Positions 56,696 through 64,000 of a stretch of DNA of 64,000 nucleotides are shown piece after piece. How positions within the stretch are numbered: position 1 is the first letter of the stretch; every line of letters begins with the position of its first letter. Both the position numbers and the translations under genes were made by a program. Under the pieces are notes generated by a model. The model was not told the DNA's origin. It worked only from the letters and a program-made list of their open reading frames with translations, and did no database searches. The stretch comes from QHVT01 sp036389275 (GTDB taxonomy: Bacteria > Acidobacteriota > Thermoanaerobaculia > Gp7-AA8). The DNA is taken from contig DASVQE010000059.1 in NCBI GenBank assembly GCA_036389275.1, positions 26,627 through 90,626 on the forward strand, read 5' to 3'.

Positions 56696-58768
56696 ATGCC
56701 GTTCCGCTCACAGGCGACAGCTCTCATTCAGCAGAAGAAGTTCGACGATCTCGAGTCCCTCTGGATGACGCAGATCGACAAAGACCCGAGCGACGTCGAC
56801 ACCTTCGTCCACATCGCCAAGGCCTTGCGCAAGGCCGAGCAGCGCACGCAATCCGACACGCTCCTCGGCCTGCTCGCCGACGCGCTCAAGGAGCGCCAGC
56901 TCTGGCCGCAGCGGCTGCAGGTGCTCAAGGAGGTCGGCCGCCTCTCGAAACACGTCGCGCAGATGCGGCCGCAGATCGAAGAGGCGCTGCGCAAGAGCGT
57001 CGGCTCGCACAAGAGCTTTCCGCGCGCCTTCGAGTTCGCCAAGTTCTCCGATCCGGCCAGCAACCCCGTCGAGCGCGCCGAGAAGATCGAGATGTGGCTC
57101 AACTACGACGAGGGTGAAGCCTTCTTCATGGCCGGCCGCGGCGCCGGCCGCGTCACCGAGCTCAATCCGGAGCTCGGCGTCTGCCGACTCGACTTCGAGA
57201 AAGAGAAGCGCGTCTCCGTGCCGCTCGGCGCGGCCGCGAAGTTCCTCGTGCCGCTGCCCGCCGGCCACATCCTGCGCCGCAAGTTCGAGGATCCCGACGC
57301 GCTGAAGAAACTGGCCAAGGAGCAGCCGGGCGAGTTCTTCGCGCAACTGCTGCAGAGCTTCGGCCGCCCGATGCAGATGGGCGAGGTGCGCGACGCGGTG
57401 ATCGGCATCGTCGACGAGTCGAAGTGGAGCTCGTGGTGGACGAACGCGCGCAAGAACCCGCAGGTCGTCACCAGCGGCACCGGCGCGAAGGCGACGTACG
57501 CATTCGCCGGCTCGTCGGCGGATGCGGAGACGGCCATCCGCCGCGACTTCGAGCGCGCCGAGGTGAAGACGAAACTGGAGCTGGCGCGCAAGCACAGCGG
57601 GCGGAGCCAGGAGCTCGCCGACTTTTTCTCCACCGCCCTCGCCGCCGACGCCGGCCGCCTCGCGCGCACCGACGCCTCGACGGCGTGGCAGATCCTCACC
57701 ACGCTCGAGTCGCTGCCCGGCAGCTACACCGCGCCGATCGACGCGAACGCGCTCCTCGGCGGACCGATGGCCTCGCGCGTCATCGCCGGCATCACCGACA
57801 AGCCGATGCGCGAGCGCGCGCTCGCCTTCGTGCGCGAGAACCATCCCGACTGGCCGAAGGTCTACGCCGAGTCGTTCTTCCTCGACGACGAGCCGCGCAT
57901 CCTCACCACCATCATGAACGCGCTCGAAGAGGCCGGGCAGAACGACGTGCGCGATCGCCTCATCGAAGAGACGCTGCGCTATCCGCGCCGTCATCCGCGC
58001 GCCTTCTACTGGTACGTCAAGCGCCTCGATGAAGACGAGTCGCTGGCCGGCAAGGCCACCTACACGCTCCTCTTCCAGATCCTCGACGCGCTGACGCACG
58101 ACGAGTTCTCCGGCGTGCGCGCCCGCCTCAAGGACCTCTTCGAAAAAGGCGGCCTGGCCGTGCGCATCGTCATGCATCAAGACAACGAGGAGCAGGCCCG
58201 CAAGCTGGTCGAAACGCTCGACCGCTACGGCGCCGTCGAGGAGTATCGGCGCGAGATCGTCAAGGCCGCGGCGCTGATGAAGTACCCGACCCTGCGCGAG
58301 CCGCAGGCCGAGCCGGTCTACGCGACCGCGGAGTCACTCGAGAAGAAGCGCGGCGAGCTGCATCATCTGAAGAGCGTCGAGATCCCGGCGAACTCGAAGG
58401 CGTTGCAGGCCGCGCGCGAGATGGGCGACCTGCGCGAGAACTTCGAGTACAAAGCGGCGCGCCAGCGCGCCGAGTATCTTTCCGCGCGCGTCGGCGAGTT
58501 GGCCTCGGAGATCTCGCGCGTGCGCGTGCTCGACCCCGGCATGATCGATACGTCGGCCGTGCGCGTCGGCACGAAGGTCGAGCTCACCAACGGCGACGTG
58601 CGCCGCGAGGTGGTCATCCTCGGCCCGTGGGAATCCGACCCCGAGCACGGCGTCTATTCGAATCAATCCGACGTGGCGAAGAAACTGATCGGACACTCGG
58701 CCGGCGAGATCGTCTCGTTCATGGGCAACGACTACGAGATCGAATCGATCCGGCGGTGGAACGAGTAA
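56696..58768 (+). CDS. Long GreA-type transcription elongation factor fusion, 690 aa
   Basis: The last ~145 residues are GreA-like. A coiled coil carries the acidic tip (MGDLRENFEYKAARQRAEYL, with the Asp and Glu that stimulate RNA polymerase cleavage), followed by the FKBP-like C-terminal domain (VRVGTKVELTNGDV, SAGEIVSF). The preceding ~540 residues are helical repeats without a named domain. Normal GreA is ~158 residues; long fusions of this type occur in spirochaetes and some Acidobacteria. It probably rescues backtracked RNA polymerase, with the N-terminal part as scaffold. No other greA is visible in the window. Confidence 0.85.
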   Translation: MPFRSQATALIQQKKFDDLESLWMTQIDKDPSDVDTFVHIAKALRKAEQRTQSDTLLGLLADALKERQLWPQRLQVLKEVGRLSKHVAQMRPQIEEALRKSVGSHKSFPRAFEFAKFSDPASNPVERAEKIEMWLNYDEGEAFFMAGRGAGRVTELNPELGVCRLDFEKEKRVSVPLGAAAKFLVPLPAGHILRRKFEDPDALKKLAKEQPGEFFAQLLQSFGRPMQMGEVRDAVIGIVDESKWSSWWTNARKNPQVVTSGTGAKATYAFAGSSADAETAIRRDFERAEVKTKLELARKHSGRSQELADFFSTALAADAGRLARTDASTAWQILTTLESLPGSYTAPIDANALLGGPMASRVIAGITDKPMRERALAFVRENHPDWPKVYAESFFLDDEPRILTTIMNALEEAGQNDVRDRLIEETLRYPRRHPRAFYWYVKRLDEDESLAGKATYTLLFQILDALTHDEFSGVRARLKDLFEKGGLAVRIVMHQDNEEQARKLVETLDRYGAVEEYRREIVKAAALMKYPTLREPQAEPVYATAESLEKKRGELHHLKSVEIPANSKALQAAREMGDLRENFEYKAARQRAEYLSARVGELASEISRVRVLDPGMIDTSAVRVGTKVELTNGDVRREVVILGPWESDPEHGVYSNQSDVAKKLIGHSAGEIVSFMGNDYEIESIRRWNE

Positions 58769-58770
58769 CA

Positions 58771-58776
58771 TACAAT
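58771..58776 (+). promoter_or_regulatory. -10 box of the ferredoxin gene
   Basis: TACAAT just after the upstream stop, with a 28-base leader carrying CCGGAGG before ATG 58805; here the ribosome binding site is present. Confidence 0.45.
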
Positions 58777-58804
58777 CCAAGTTGGTCCGGAGGAACGTTC
58801 CCGA

Positions 58805-59071
58805 ATGACTTACGTGATCGCAGAACCGTGTGTGAACACCAAAGACACCGCGTGCGTCGACGTCTGCCCGGTGGACTGCATTCATCCGCGCAAGGATGAA
58901 GCGGACTTTTCCGAGTTCAACATGCTCTACATCGACCCGGAGGTCTGCATCGACTGCGGCGCGTGCGAGCCAGCCTGCCCGGTCGCGGCCATCTTCCCGC
59001 AGGATCTCGTGCCCGATCAGTGGAAGCACTACACCGAGATCAACGCCGACTGGTACAAGAACAAGTCTTAG
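58805..59071 (+). CDS. 7Fe/8Fe bacterial-type ferredoxin
   Basis: 88 residues with two cluster motifs. The first, CVNTKDTACVDVCPVDCI, has an extended spacing as in seven-iron ferredoxins; the second, CIDCGACEPACPVAA, is a classic CxxCxxC...CP. It transfers low-potential electrons in the cytoplasm; partners are not evident nearby. GGAGG lies about 11 bases before the ATG and an intrinsic terminator follows 84 bp after the stop. Confidence 0.93.
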   Translation: MTYVIAEPCVNTKDTACVDVCPVDCIHPRKDEADFSEFNMLYIDPEVCIDCGACEPACPVAAIFPQDLVPDQWKHYTEINADWYKNKS

Positions 59072-59154
59072 AAACGTGATCCAGCTCACCGTCGCGCCGG
59101 CGGTGGCGATCTATATTTCGCGGGTCGAACAGCTTCGAGCCGTGACGGCAACAC

Positions 59155-59180
59155 AAGGGGCGTAACGCCCCTTTTTCTTT
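59155..59180 (+). terminator. Intrinsic terminator downstream of ferredoxin
   Basis: AAGGGGCG / CGCCCCTT stem of 8 bp with loop TAA, followed by TTTCTTT. It ends the ferredoxin unit. The ~80 bases before it are unassigned. Confidence 0.85.
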
Positions 59181-59189
59181 ATCCGCTCT

Positions 59190-59335
59190 TTGAGACGTCG
59201 ATCGAGACCCTTCAGTTTGCGCCCACCTCGGACCCAACCACGGTGAGCGGGCGAATGGGCGTGCCCCGTGGACATTGCTGAAGCTACCTCTCTCTCTCTG
59301 CAACGCGAGCCGGAGGGTCTCGATCGACGTCTCAA
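59190..59335. repeat. 146-bp element with perfect 22-bp terminal inverted repeats
   Basis: Arms 59190-59211 and 59314-59335 (TTGAGACGTCGATCGAGACC plus two bases, and its exact reverse complement) flank about 100 bp with an internal CCACGG/CCGTGG stem and a short CT run. It has no coding capacity. It lies between a terminator and the convergent DUF853 gene. The geometry suggests a MITE-like non-autonomous element, but no target-site duplication was recognised. Confidence 0.8.
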
Positions 59336-59347
59336 GCCCGAGCGGTC

Positions 59348-60946
59348 TCACCACTTGAGCAGGCCGAAGAGGCCGCGGCCCACTTCCTTCACCACCTCGC
59401 GCGTCGCCGTCCGCACGGCCTGATTCACCGCCTTCTCCGCCATCGACTGCCGATGCCGTCCGACGCCGCTGCTGACGCTGCGCGCGCGCGATCCGGTTCG
59501 CGATGACAACGCACGCGGCGCGCGCGAGCCGCCGCCGCGCTTGCGCCAGGCGAAATCCTCATCCTCATCCACCGGTGCTGCATCGGCCTCCGCCTCCTCG
59601 TTCGCCGCGTTCGCGGCGAGCCGCTGCTGCAGCATCTCGTGCGCGCTCTCGCGGTTGATCGACTGCGCGTATTTCGGCGCGAGCGGCGAGGCCGCCAGCA
59701 CGCGCTGGTACTGCGCGTCGTCGACGGCGGTCATCGACGACGACGGCGCGAGCACCTGCGCGGTCGCCACCGCGGTCGGGATGCCTTTCGGATCGAGCAC
59801 GGTCACGAGCGCTTCGCCGATGCCGAGGGTGGTGAGCGACTTCGCCACGTCGACATGCTCGGAGATCGGGAACGTCGACGCGGTCGCCTTCAGGTTCTTC
59901 GCATCCTTCGGCGTGAAGGCGCGGATCGCGTGCTGCACGCGGTTGCCGAGCTGCGCCAGCACGTCCTCGTCCACGTCCTTCGGCGTCTGCGTGACGAAGA
60001 AGACGCCGATGCCTTTCGAGCGGATCAGGCGTGAGACCTGTTCGATGTGCTCGACCAGCGCCGACGACGCGTCGTCGAAGAGCAGGTGCGCCTCGTCGAA
60101 GAAGAAGACCAGCTTCGGCTTGTCGGGATCGCCGACTTCCGGCATGCGGTAGTAGAACTGCCCGAGGAGCCACATCAGGAAGGTCGAGTAAAGGCGCGGC
60201 TTGTCCTGCACGTCGGCGAGCGAAAGGATGTTCACCACGCCCTTGCCGCCGGAGGTGCGCATCAGATCGTTGATGTCGAGCTCCGGCTCGCCGAAGAACT
60301 TCGCCGCGCCCTGCTGCTCGAGCTCGACCATCTTCCGCACCAGCACGCCGACCGTAGCCGAGGACATTCCTCCGTATTGCTTCAGTTCCTCTTTTCCATC
60401 ATTCGAGAGGTACGTCAGGACGCCGCGCAGGTCGTCGAAGTCGAGCAGCGGCATGTGGCGGTCGTCGCAATACTTGAACGCCATCGCCAGCACGCTCTGC
60501 TGCACGTCGGTGAGGTCGAGCACCTTGCCGAGCAGCACCGGCCCGAATGACGACACGGTGGCGCGCACCTGGATGCCGCGGTTGCCGGTGAGGCTGAAGA
60601 ACTCGACCGGAAACGCTTCCGGCGTGTGCGTGCGGCCGACCGCGGCGGCGCGCTGCTGCAGCCGCTCGCTCGCTTCGCCCGGCATCGACATGCCGGCCAG
60701 GTCGCCTTTGACGTCGGCCAGGAAGACCGGCACGCCGGCCCGCGACAGACTCTCGGCGATGAGCTGCAGCGTGCGCGTCTTTCCGGTGCCGGTCGAGCCG
60801 GCGATCATGCCGTGGCGGTTCATCATCCGCAACGGAATGCGCACCGGCAGCTCGGCCGCGGGCACGCCGTCGCGCAGCACGTGCGCGAGGTCGATGGCCG
60901 GGTCGGTGAACGCGTAGGCGGAGCGGAAGGTTTCGTCGAAGGTCAT
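59348..60946 (-). CDS. HerA-like ATPase, DUF853 (YjgR type)
   Basis: 532 residues. Walker A IAGSTGTGKTRTLQLIAE, Walker B KLVFFFDEAHLLF, an ISRLIRSKGIG-type region and FVTQTPKDVDEDVLAQLGNR identify the DUF853 branch of the HerA/FtsK superfamily. The C-terminal ~130 residues are basic and low in complexity (SSRTGSRARSVSSG) and end in an amphipathic helix. Biological role unknown. The start at 60946 follows TAAACT by 7 bases, so it is probably leaderless. Confidence 0.9.
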   Translation of the reverse strand: MTFDETFRSAYAFTDPAIDLAHVLRDGVPAAELPVRIPLRMMNRHGMIAGSTGTGKTRTLQLIAESLSRAGVPVFLADVKGDLAGMSMPGEASERLQQRAAAVGRTHTPEAFPVEFFSLTGNRGIQVRATVSSFGPVLLGKVLDLTDVQQSVLAMAFKYCDDRHMPLLDFDDLRGVLTYLSNDGKEELKQYGGMSSATVGVLVRKMVELEQQGAAKFFGEPELDINDLMRTSGGKGVVNILSLADVQDKPRLYSTFLMWLLGQFYYRMPEVGDPDKPKLVFFFDEAHLLFDDASSALVEHIEQVSRLIRSKGIGVFFVTQTPKDVDEDVLAQLGNRVQHAIRAFTPKDAKNLKATASTFPISEHVDVAKSLTTLGIGEALVTVLDPKGIPTAVATAQVLAPSSSMTAVDDAQYQRVLAASPLAPKYAQSINRESAHEMLQQRLAANAANEEAEADAAPVDEDEDFAWRKRGGGSRAPRALSSRTGSRARSVSSGVGRHRQSMAEKAVNQAVRTATREVVKEVGRGLFGLLKW

Positions 60947-60953
60947 GGCTCGG

Positions 60954-60963
60954 AGTTTATCCT
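60954..60963. promoter_or_regulatory. Overlapping divergent -10 boxes
   Basis: In the 27-bp gap between divergent genes, TAAACT on the reverse strand (7 bases from ATG 60946) and TATCCT on the forward strand (10 bases from ATG 60974) overlap by two base pairs. Neither gene has a ribosome binding site. Confidence 0.4.
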
Positions 60964-60973
60964 TGGCGTCACT

Positions 60974-61846
60974 ATGCAAATCGCATTCATCGGACTCGGC
61001 GCCATGGGTTTCCCGATGGCGCGCCACCTGGCCAAGGAGCACGACGTGCTCGTCTGGAACCGCACCCGCGAGAAAGCGGAGCGCCACGCGCGCGAGCACG
61101 GCACGCGCCTGGCCGCCGATCTCGCCGAATGCGCGCAGGCGGAGGCGATCGTCACGATTCTGCCGACCAGCGTGGAAGTCGACGAGATCGTCGATCAACT
61201 GTTGCCGCACCTCCGCCCCGGCACGCTCTGGATCGACGCGACCAGCGGCGATCCGAATGCGAGCCGCCTCACCGCGAAACGGCTCGCCGAGCGCGGCGTC
61301 GATTTCGTCGACGCGCCCGTCACCGGCGCGGTGGTCGGCGCGGAGAACGCCACGCTGACGATCATGATCGGCGCCGCGCCCGAGCATTTCGAGCGCGCGA
61401 AAGAGATCCTCCGGCTCAACGGCAAGACCATCATTCACGTGGGCGACGTCGGCGCCGGCCATGCGATCAAGGTGTTGACCAACTCGATCATGGGTGCGAC
61501 GGTCTGGATCACCTCCGAGTGTCTGCTGCTGGCCAAGCGCCTCGGCATCGACATCAAGACCGCGCTCGAGGTCACCAACGCCGGCAGCGGCCGCTCGAAT
61601 GCGTCGGAGAATCTGCTGCCGATGCGGCTGCGCGATCATCAGTGGCCGCTCGTCTTCAAGCTCGCGCATCACGACAAGGACATCCGCATCGCGGCGTCGC
61701 TCGCGCATCAGCAGCACGCCTCGACGCCGCTGCTCGCGCTCACCTCGCAGCTCTTCAGCGCGTCGCTGCACGAGCTCGGCGATCAGGCGGACTACATCGA
61801 GGTGGCGAAAGTCGTCGCGCGCATGAACGGCTCGTCGTGGGATTGA
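60974..61846 (+). CDS. 3-hydroxyisobutyrate dehydrogenase-like NAD(P) oxidoreductase
   Basis: 290 residues. Rossmann motif GLGAMGFPMA, substrate-binding DAPVTGAVVGAENATLTIM and the catalytic Lys in GAGHAIKVLTNSI define the beta-hydroxyacid dehydrogenase family. It may oxidise 3-hydroxyisobutyrate, tartronate semialdehyde or a similar acid; the exact substrate cannot be assigned. It overlaps the following glycosyltransferase by one base (TGATG), so it heads that operon. Confidence 0.9.
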   Translation: MQIAFIGLGAMGFPMARHLAKEHDVLVWNRTREKAERHAREHGTRLAADLAECAQAEAIVTILPTSVEVDEIVDQLLPHLRPGTLWIDATSGDPNASRLTAKRLAERGVDFVDAPVTGAVVGAENATLTIMIGAAPEHFERAKEILRLNGKTIIHVGDVGAGHAIKVLTNSIMGATVWITSECLLLAKRLGIDIKTALEVTNAGSGRSNASENLLPMRLRDHQWPLVFKLAHHDKDIRIAASLAHQQHASTPLLALTSQLFSASLHELGDQADYIEVAKVVARMNGSSWD

Positions 61847-62664
61847 TGCCGCGCGTCACGGTCATCATCGCGACGTACAACTACAGCGCGGTGCTGCCGT
61901 ACTCGATCGGCAGCGTGCTCGATCAGACGTTCGCCGATTTCGAATTGCTGGTCGTCGGCGACGGCTGCACGGATGATTCAGAGTCGGTCGTGCGCGGCAT
62001 CGCCGATCCGCGCGTGCGCTGGATCAACATTCCGCGCGCCGGCCAGCAGTTCGGCCCGAACAACGAGGGTCTCCGCCAGGCGCGCGGCGAGTTGATCGCC
62101 TACCTCGGACACGACGATCTCTGGCTACCGCATCGTCTCGCCATCGGCGTCGCGGCCATCGACACCGGCGCCGACCTCGCGCACTCGCTCGTGCTGATGG
62201 TGCCGCCGCACGGCGAGCCGTCGATCTCGAAGCCGTCCGACATGCCGCCGCCGTCGTGCGTGATCCACCGCCGCGCGATGACGGAGGCGCTCGGCGGCTG
62301 GCGCGACTTCCGCGAGCTCACCATCGCACCCGAGGGCGATCTCTGGATGCGCGCGCGCACGGCGGGATTCCGCTTCGTGCAGGTGCCGCGGCTCACCGGC
62401 GTGAAGTTCTCCGCGGCGCTGCGGCGCAACGTCTACGTCGACCGGCCCTCGCACGAACAGGCCGCGTGGCTCGCGCGCATCCGCGCGGAGCCCGAGCTCG
62501 AAGCGACGGAGCTCGCGAAGATCGCCATGCGTTGGTATCCGCATGCCTCGTTCGCGCGCCGCGCCTGGAACCTGGCCACGACCCCGTCGCGCTGGCGCTC
62601 GTTCGTCTTCCGCGGCGGCGGCGCGCGCCTGCGCCGCGAGCAGCAGTTCAAAGGGGTGCGCTGA
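61846..62664 (+). CDS. Family 2 glycosyltransferase (intact copy)
   Basis: 272 residues. GT-A start VTVIIATYNYSAVLPYSIGS, VVGDGCTDDSESVV, and the region IAYLGHDDLWLPHRL supplies the metal-binding acidic pair. The C-terminal third is basic. It probably transfers a sugar to a surface polysaccharide. It lies between the dehydrogenase and a decayed copy of itself, with start/stop overlaps on both sides, and an epimerase-like gene follows, so the cluster may make a nucleotide-sugar-derived glycan. Confidence 0.88.
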   Translation: MPRVTVIIATYNYSAVLPYSIGSVLDQTFADFELLVVGDGCTDDSESVVRGIADPRVRWINIPRAGQQFGPNNEGLRQARGELIAYLGHDDLWLPHRLAIGVAAIDTGADLAHSLVLMVPPHGEPSISKPSDMPPPSCVIHRRAMTEALGGWRDFRELTIAPEGDLWMRARTAGFRFVQVPRLTGVKFSAALRRNVYVDRPSHEQAAWLARIRAEPELEATELAKIAMRWYPHASFARRAWNLATTPSRWRSFVFRGGGARLRREQQFKGVR

Positions 62665-63334
62665 TGCCGCGCGTCACCGTGATCATGGCGACGTACAACT
62701 ACAGCAACGTGCTGCCGTACTCGATCGGCAGCGTGCTCGGTCAGACGTTCGCCGACTTTGAGCTGCTCGTCATCGGCGACGGCTGCACTGACGATTCGGA
62801 GTCGGTCGTGCGCGGCATCGCCGATCCGCGCGTGCGCTGGATCAGCGACCGCGGCGCCGATCTCGCGCACACCATCCTGGCGGTGGTGATGCCGGACGGC
62901 GCGACCGATCTGCTCTTCGCGCGGCCGAACGGCTGGATGCCGCCGACGTCGGTGATGCATCGCCGCGCCGTCACCGAGCAGGCCGGCGGCTGGCGCGACT
63001 ACCGCAAGCTCGCGCTCCCGCCGGAGCAGGAGCTGTGGTTGCGCATCGCCGCCGCGGGCTTCCGCTTCGCCGCCGTGCAGCGGCTCACCGGACTGAAGTT
63101 TTCGGCCTCGGTGCGGCGCAGCGTCTATGCGCGAGCGGCCGACTCACCAGCAGGCCGCGTGGCTCGCGCGCATCCGCTCCGAACGCGATCTCGAGGTGCT
63201 TACTGTTGCTCGCCCTGATTCAGGAGAATCGGAGGCCGCTCGGCGGTGTTGCGCGTGTCATGCGGCTTCTGCGCGAGCCATCGCAATGGCTCGCGTTCAT
63301 TCGCAGAAGCAAAGGCGCTCGGATCAAGGCGTGA
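62664..63334 (+). pseudogene. Decayed tandem copy of the family 2 glycosyltransferase
   Basis: It starts MPRVTVIMATYNYSNVLPYS, nearly identical to the upstream gene, but ~44 residues, including the GHDD acidic motif, are missing in frame (62844 on). After SVYAR (about 63130) homology jumps to the next frame (RPTHQQAAWLARIRSERDLE) and then to the third (LREPSQWLAFIRRSKGARIK) up to the stop at 63334. So there are one deletion and two frameshifts; the reading frame that starts at 62664 actually ends at 63218. Assembly error could explain the frameshifts but not the deletion. Confidence 0.8.
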
Positions 63335-63357
63335 CAACGATACAAAGGGGTTCAGTG

Positions 63358-63891
63358 ATGCTGCCTGGGGCACAGAAGGACGAGCAGTTGGTAACGAGCG
63401 ATTGGCAGGACGTCAACGCCGGCATCGACGGCGTGATCGCTCGCGAGGTGCTGCACGTGCCGCGCGATCACGGGGTGATCACCGAGACGTTCCGCCCCGA
63501 ATGGGATCCGACCGGACTGCCGGTCGTGCAGATCTATCAGTCGCGTCTGTACCCCGGCGCGATCGGCGCCTGGAGCTGCCACGCGAAAGCGATCGATCGC
63601 CTCTTCGTGAATCAGGGACATCTGAAAGTGGTGCTGTTCGACGGCCGCGAAGAGAGCCCGACGTTCGGCCGTATTCACGAACTGCACGTCGGCGATCCGC
63701 GCCCGACGTTCATCGTCATTCCGAAAGGGATCTGGCACGGACTGCAGAACGTCGGCACCACCGACGCGCTCGTGCTGAACTATCCGTCGCACGCATACGA
63801 CTACATCGACCCCGATCACTGGCGCCTGCCCTACGACACCGACCAGATCCCCTACAAATGGCGCCAGCGCGGTTCGCGCAGGGACGCTTAG
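63358..63891 (+). CDS. dTDP-4-dehydrorhamnose 3,5-epimerase-like cupin
   Basis: 177 residues. The RmlC-type core is present: VITETFRPEWDPTGLPVVQI, SRLYPGAIGAWSCHAKAIDRLFV (with the catalytic-type His), VVLFDGREESPTFG, and FIVIPKGIWHGLQNV. It could epimerise a dTDP-keto-sugar or act on a related substrate. AAGGGG lies about 9 bases before ATG 63358. Together with the glycosyltransferase it suggests a surface-sugar cluster. Confidence 0.82.
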   Translation: MLPGAQKDEQLVTSDWQDVNAGIDGVIAREVLHVPRDHGVITETFRPEWDPTGLPVVQIYQSRLYPGAIGAWSCHAKAIDRLFVNQGHLKVVLFDGREESPTFGRIHELHVGDPRPTFIVIPKGIWHGLQNVGTTDALVLNYPSHAYDYIDPDHWRLPYDTDQIPYKWRQRGSRRDA

Positions 63892-64000
63892 GGGGACGAC
63901 GGGAGGCCTCCGGCGGCCGGGGCCATGGGCCCGGACCCCGTCTGTTGGCCTAGCCTCCGCGACACTGCCTTCCAAGCTCACGACACAGTGTCGCGGAGGC
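63892..64000. repeat. Long inverted-repeat element, copy 2 (cut by window edge)
   Basis: Matches copy 1 at 32225-32395 along the left arm (63892-63965). It begins directly after the epimerase stop. The central 22 bases (63966-63987) are the reverse complement of those in copy 1, with three differences, while the arm variants keep the copy 1 orientation. Only the first 13 bases of the right arm are inside the window. Confidence 0.85.

Noticed and set aside
59085..59155. Possible small RNA or riboswitch between ferredoxin and its terminator
   Set aside because: A TATATT word and several GC stems are present, but no fold I can name, and the terminator is explained by the ferredoxin gene.

Overview
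This is a GC-rich (roughly two thirds G+C), gene-dense bacterial window from a Gram-negative organism; it carries an outer-membrane porin, a periplasmic PpiC/SurA-type isomerase and the murein-recycling ligase Mpl. Several genes point to Acidobacteriota or a near relative: a VWFA-domain protein of the acidobacterial type, a tricorn-like S41 protease, a Ser/Thr kinase with a TPR tail, a class II cyclic-nucleotide phosphodiesterase and a long GreA fusion. The phylum is inferred from gene content, not from a marker tree. I saw no tRNA, rRNA, CRISPR array, transposase or prophage gene.

Layout. 1-10.4 kb: a YihY-like membrane protein cut by the window edge, an AraC regulator, a tricorn protease, a two-gene 'split LigD' (polymerase/primase plus ATP ligase), a VWFA secreted protein, an M15-type peptidase and a zinc-ribbon membrane protein. 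10.4-18.5 kb: hemerythrin and a histone-H1-like/Doc-like locus, then a reverse-strand repair operon (lhr, nei, small winged-helix-like protein) and a cAMP-type phosphodiesterase. 18.6-26 kb: a 1320-residue tandemly duplicated amidohydrolase, a WaaE-like glycosyltransferase, NfeD and a membrane protein. 26-36.2 kb: dnaB, a PpiC isomerase, a TPR kinase, a fatty-acid desaturase, hutU, nth and yidD. 36.2-47 kb: mazG, a large PAS/GAF histidine kinase with a porin, an MFS exporter, then a phosphate-type module (PhoB-like regulator, PhoR-like kinase, DUF47, Pit). 47-53.6 kb: rpmE-DUF1385-prfA, arsM, an O-methyltransferase, a DUF1573 protein and mpl. 53.6-64 kb: a serine hydrolase, a TrmB-type regulator, a GreA fusion, ferredoxin, a HerA/DUF853 ATPase, a beta-hydroxyacid-dehydrogenase-like gene, a glycosyltransferase with a decayed tandem copy, and an epimerase-like protein.

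The most unusual content lies in the non-coding and repeat layer. There are three heptamer-based inverted-repeat families at gene ends, one of which has become coding sequence, including a signal peptide. A long palindromic element occurs twice with its central 22 bases reversed. A palindrome is inserted exactly in frame in lhr. A four-step tandem array has been made from the trmB/serine-hydrolase junction. A 146-bp element carries perfect 22-bp terminal inverted repeats. Promoters also show a pattern: TAGAAT/TACAAT -10 hexamers sit only 6-10 bases before start codons that lack a ribosome binding site, and one such box is shared by two divergent genes. This suggests that many genes are transcribed leaderless.
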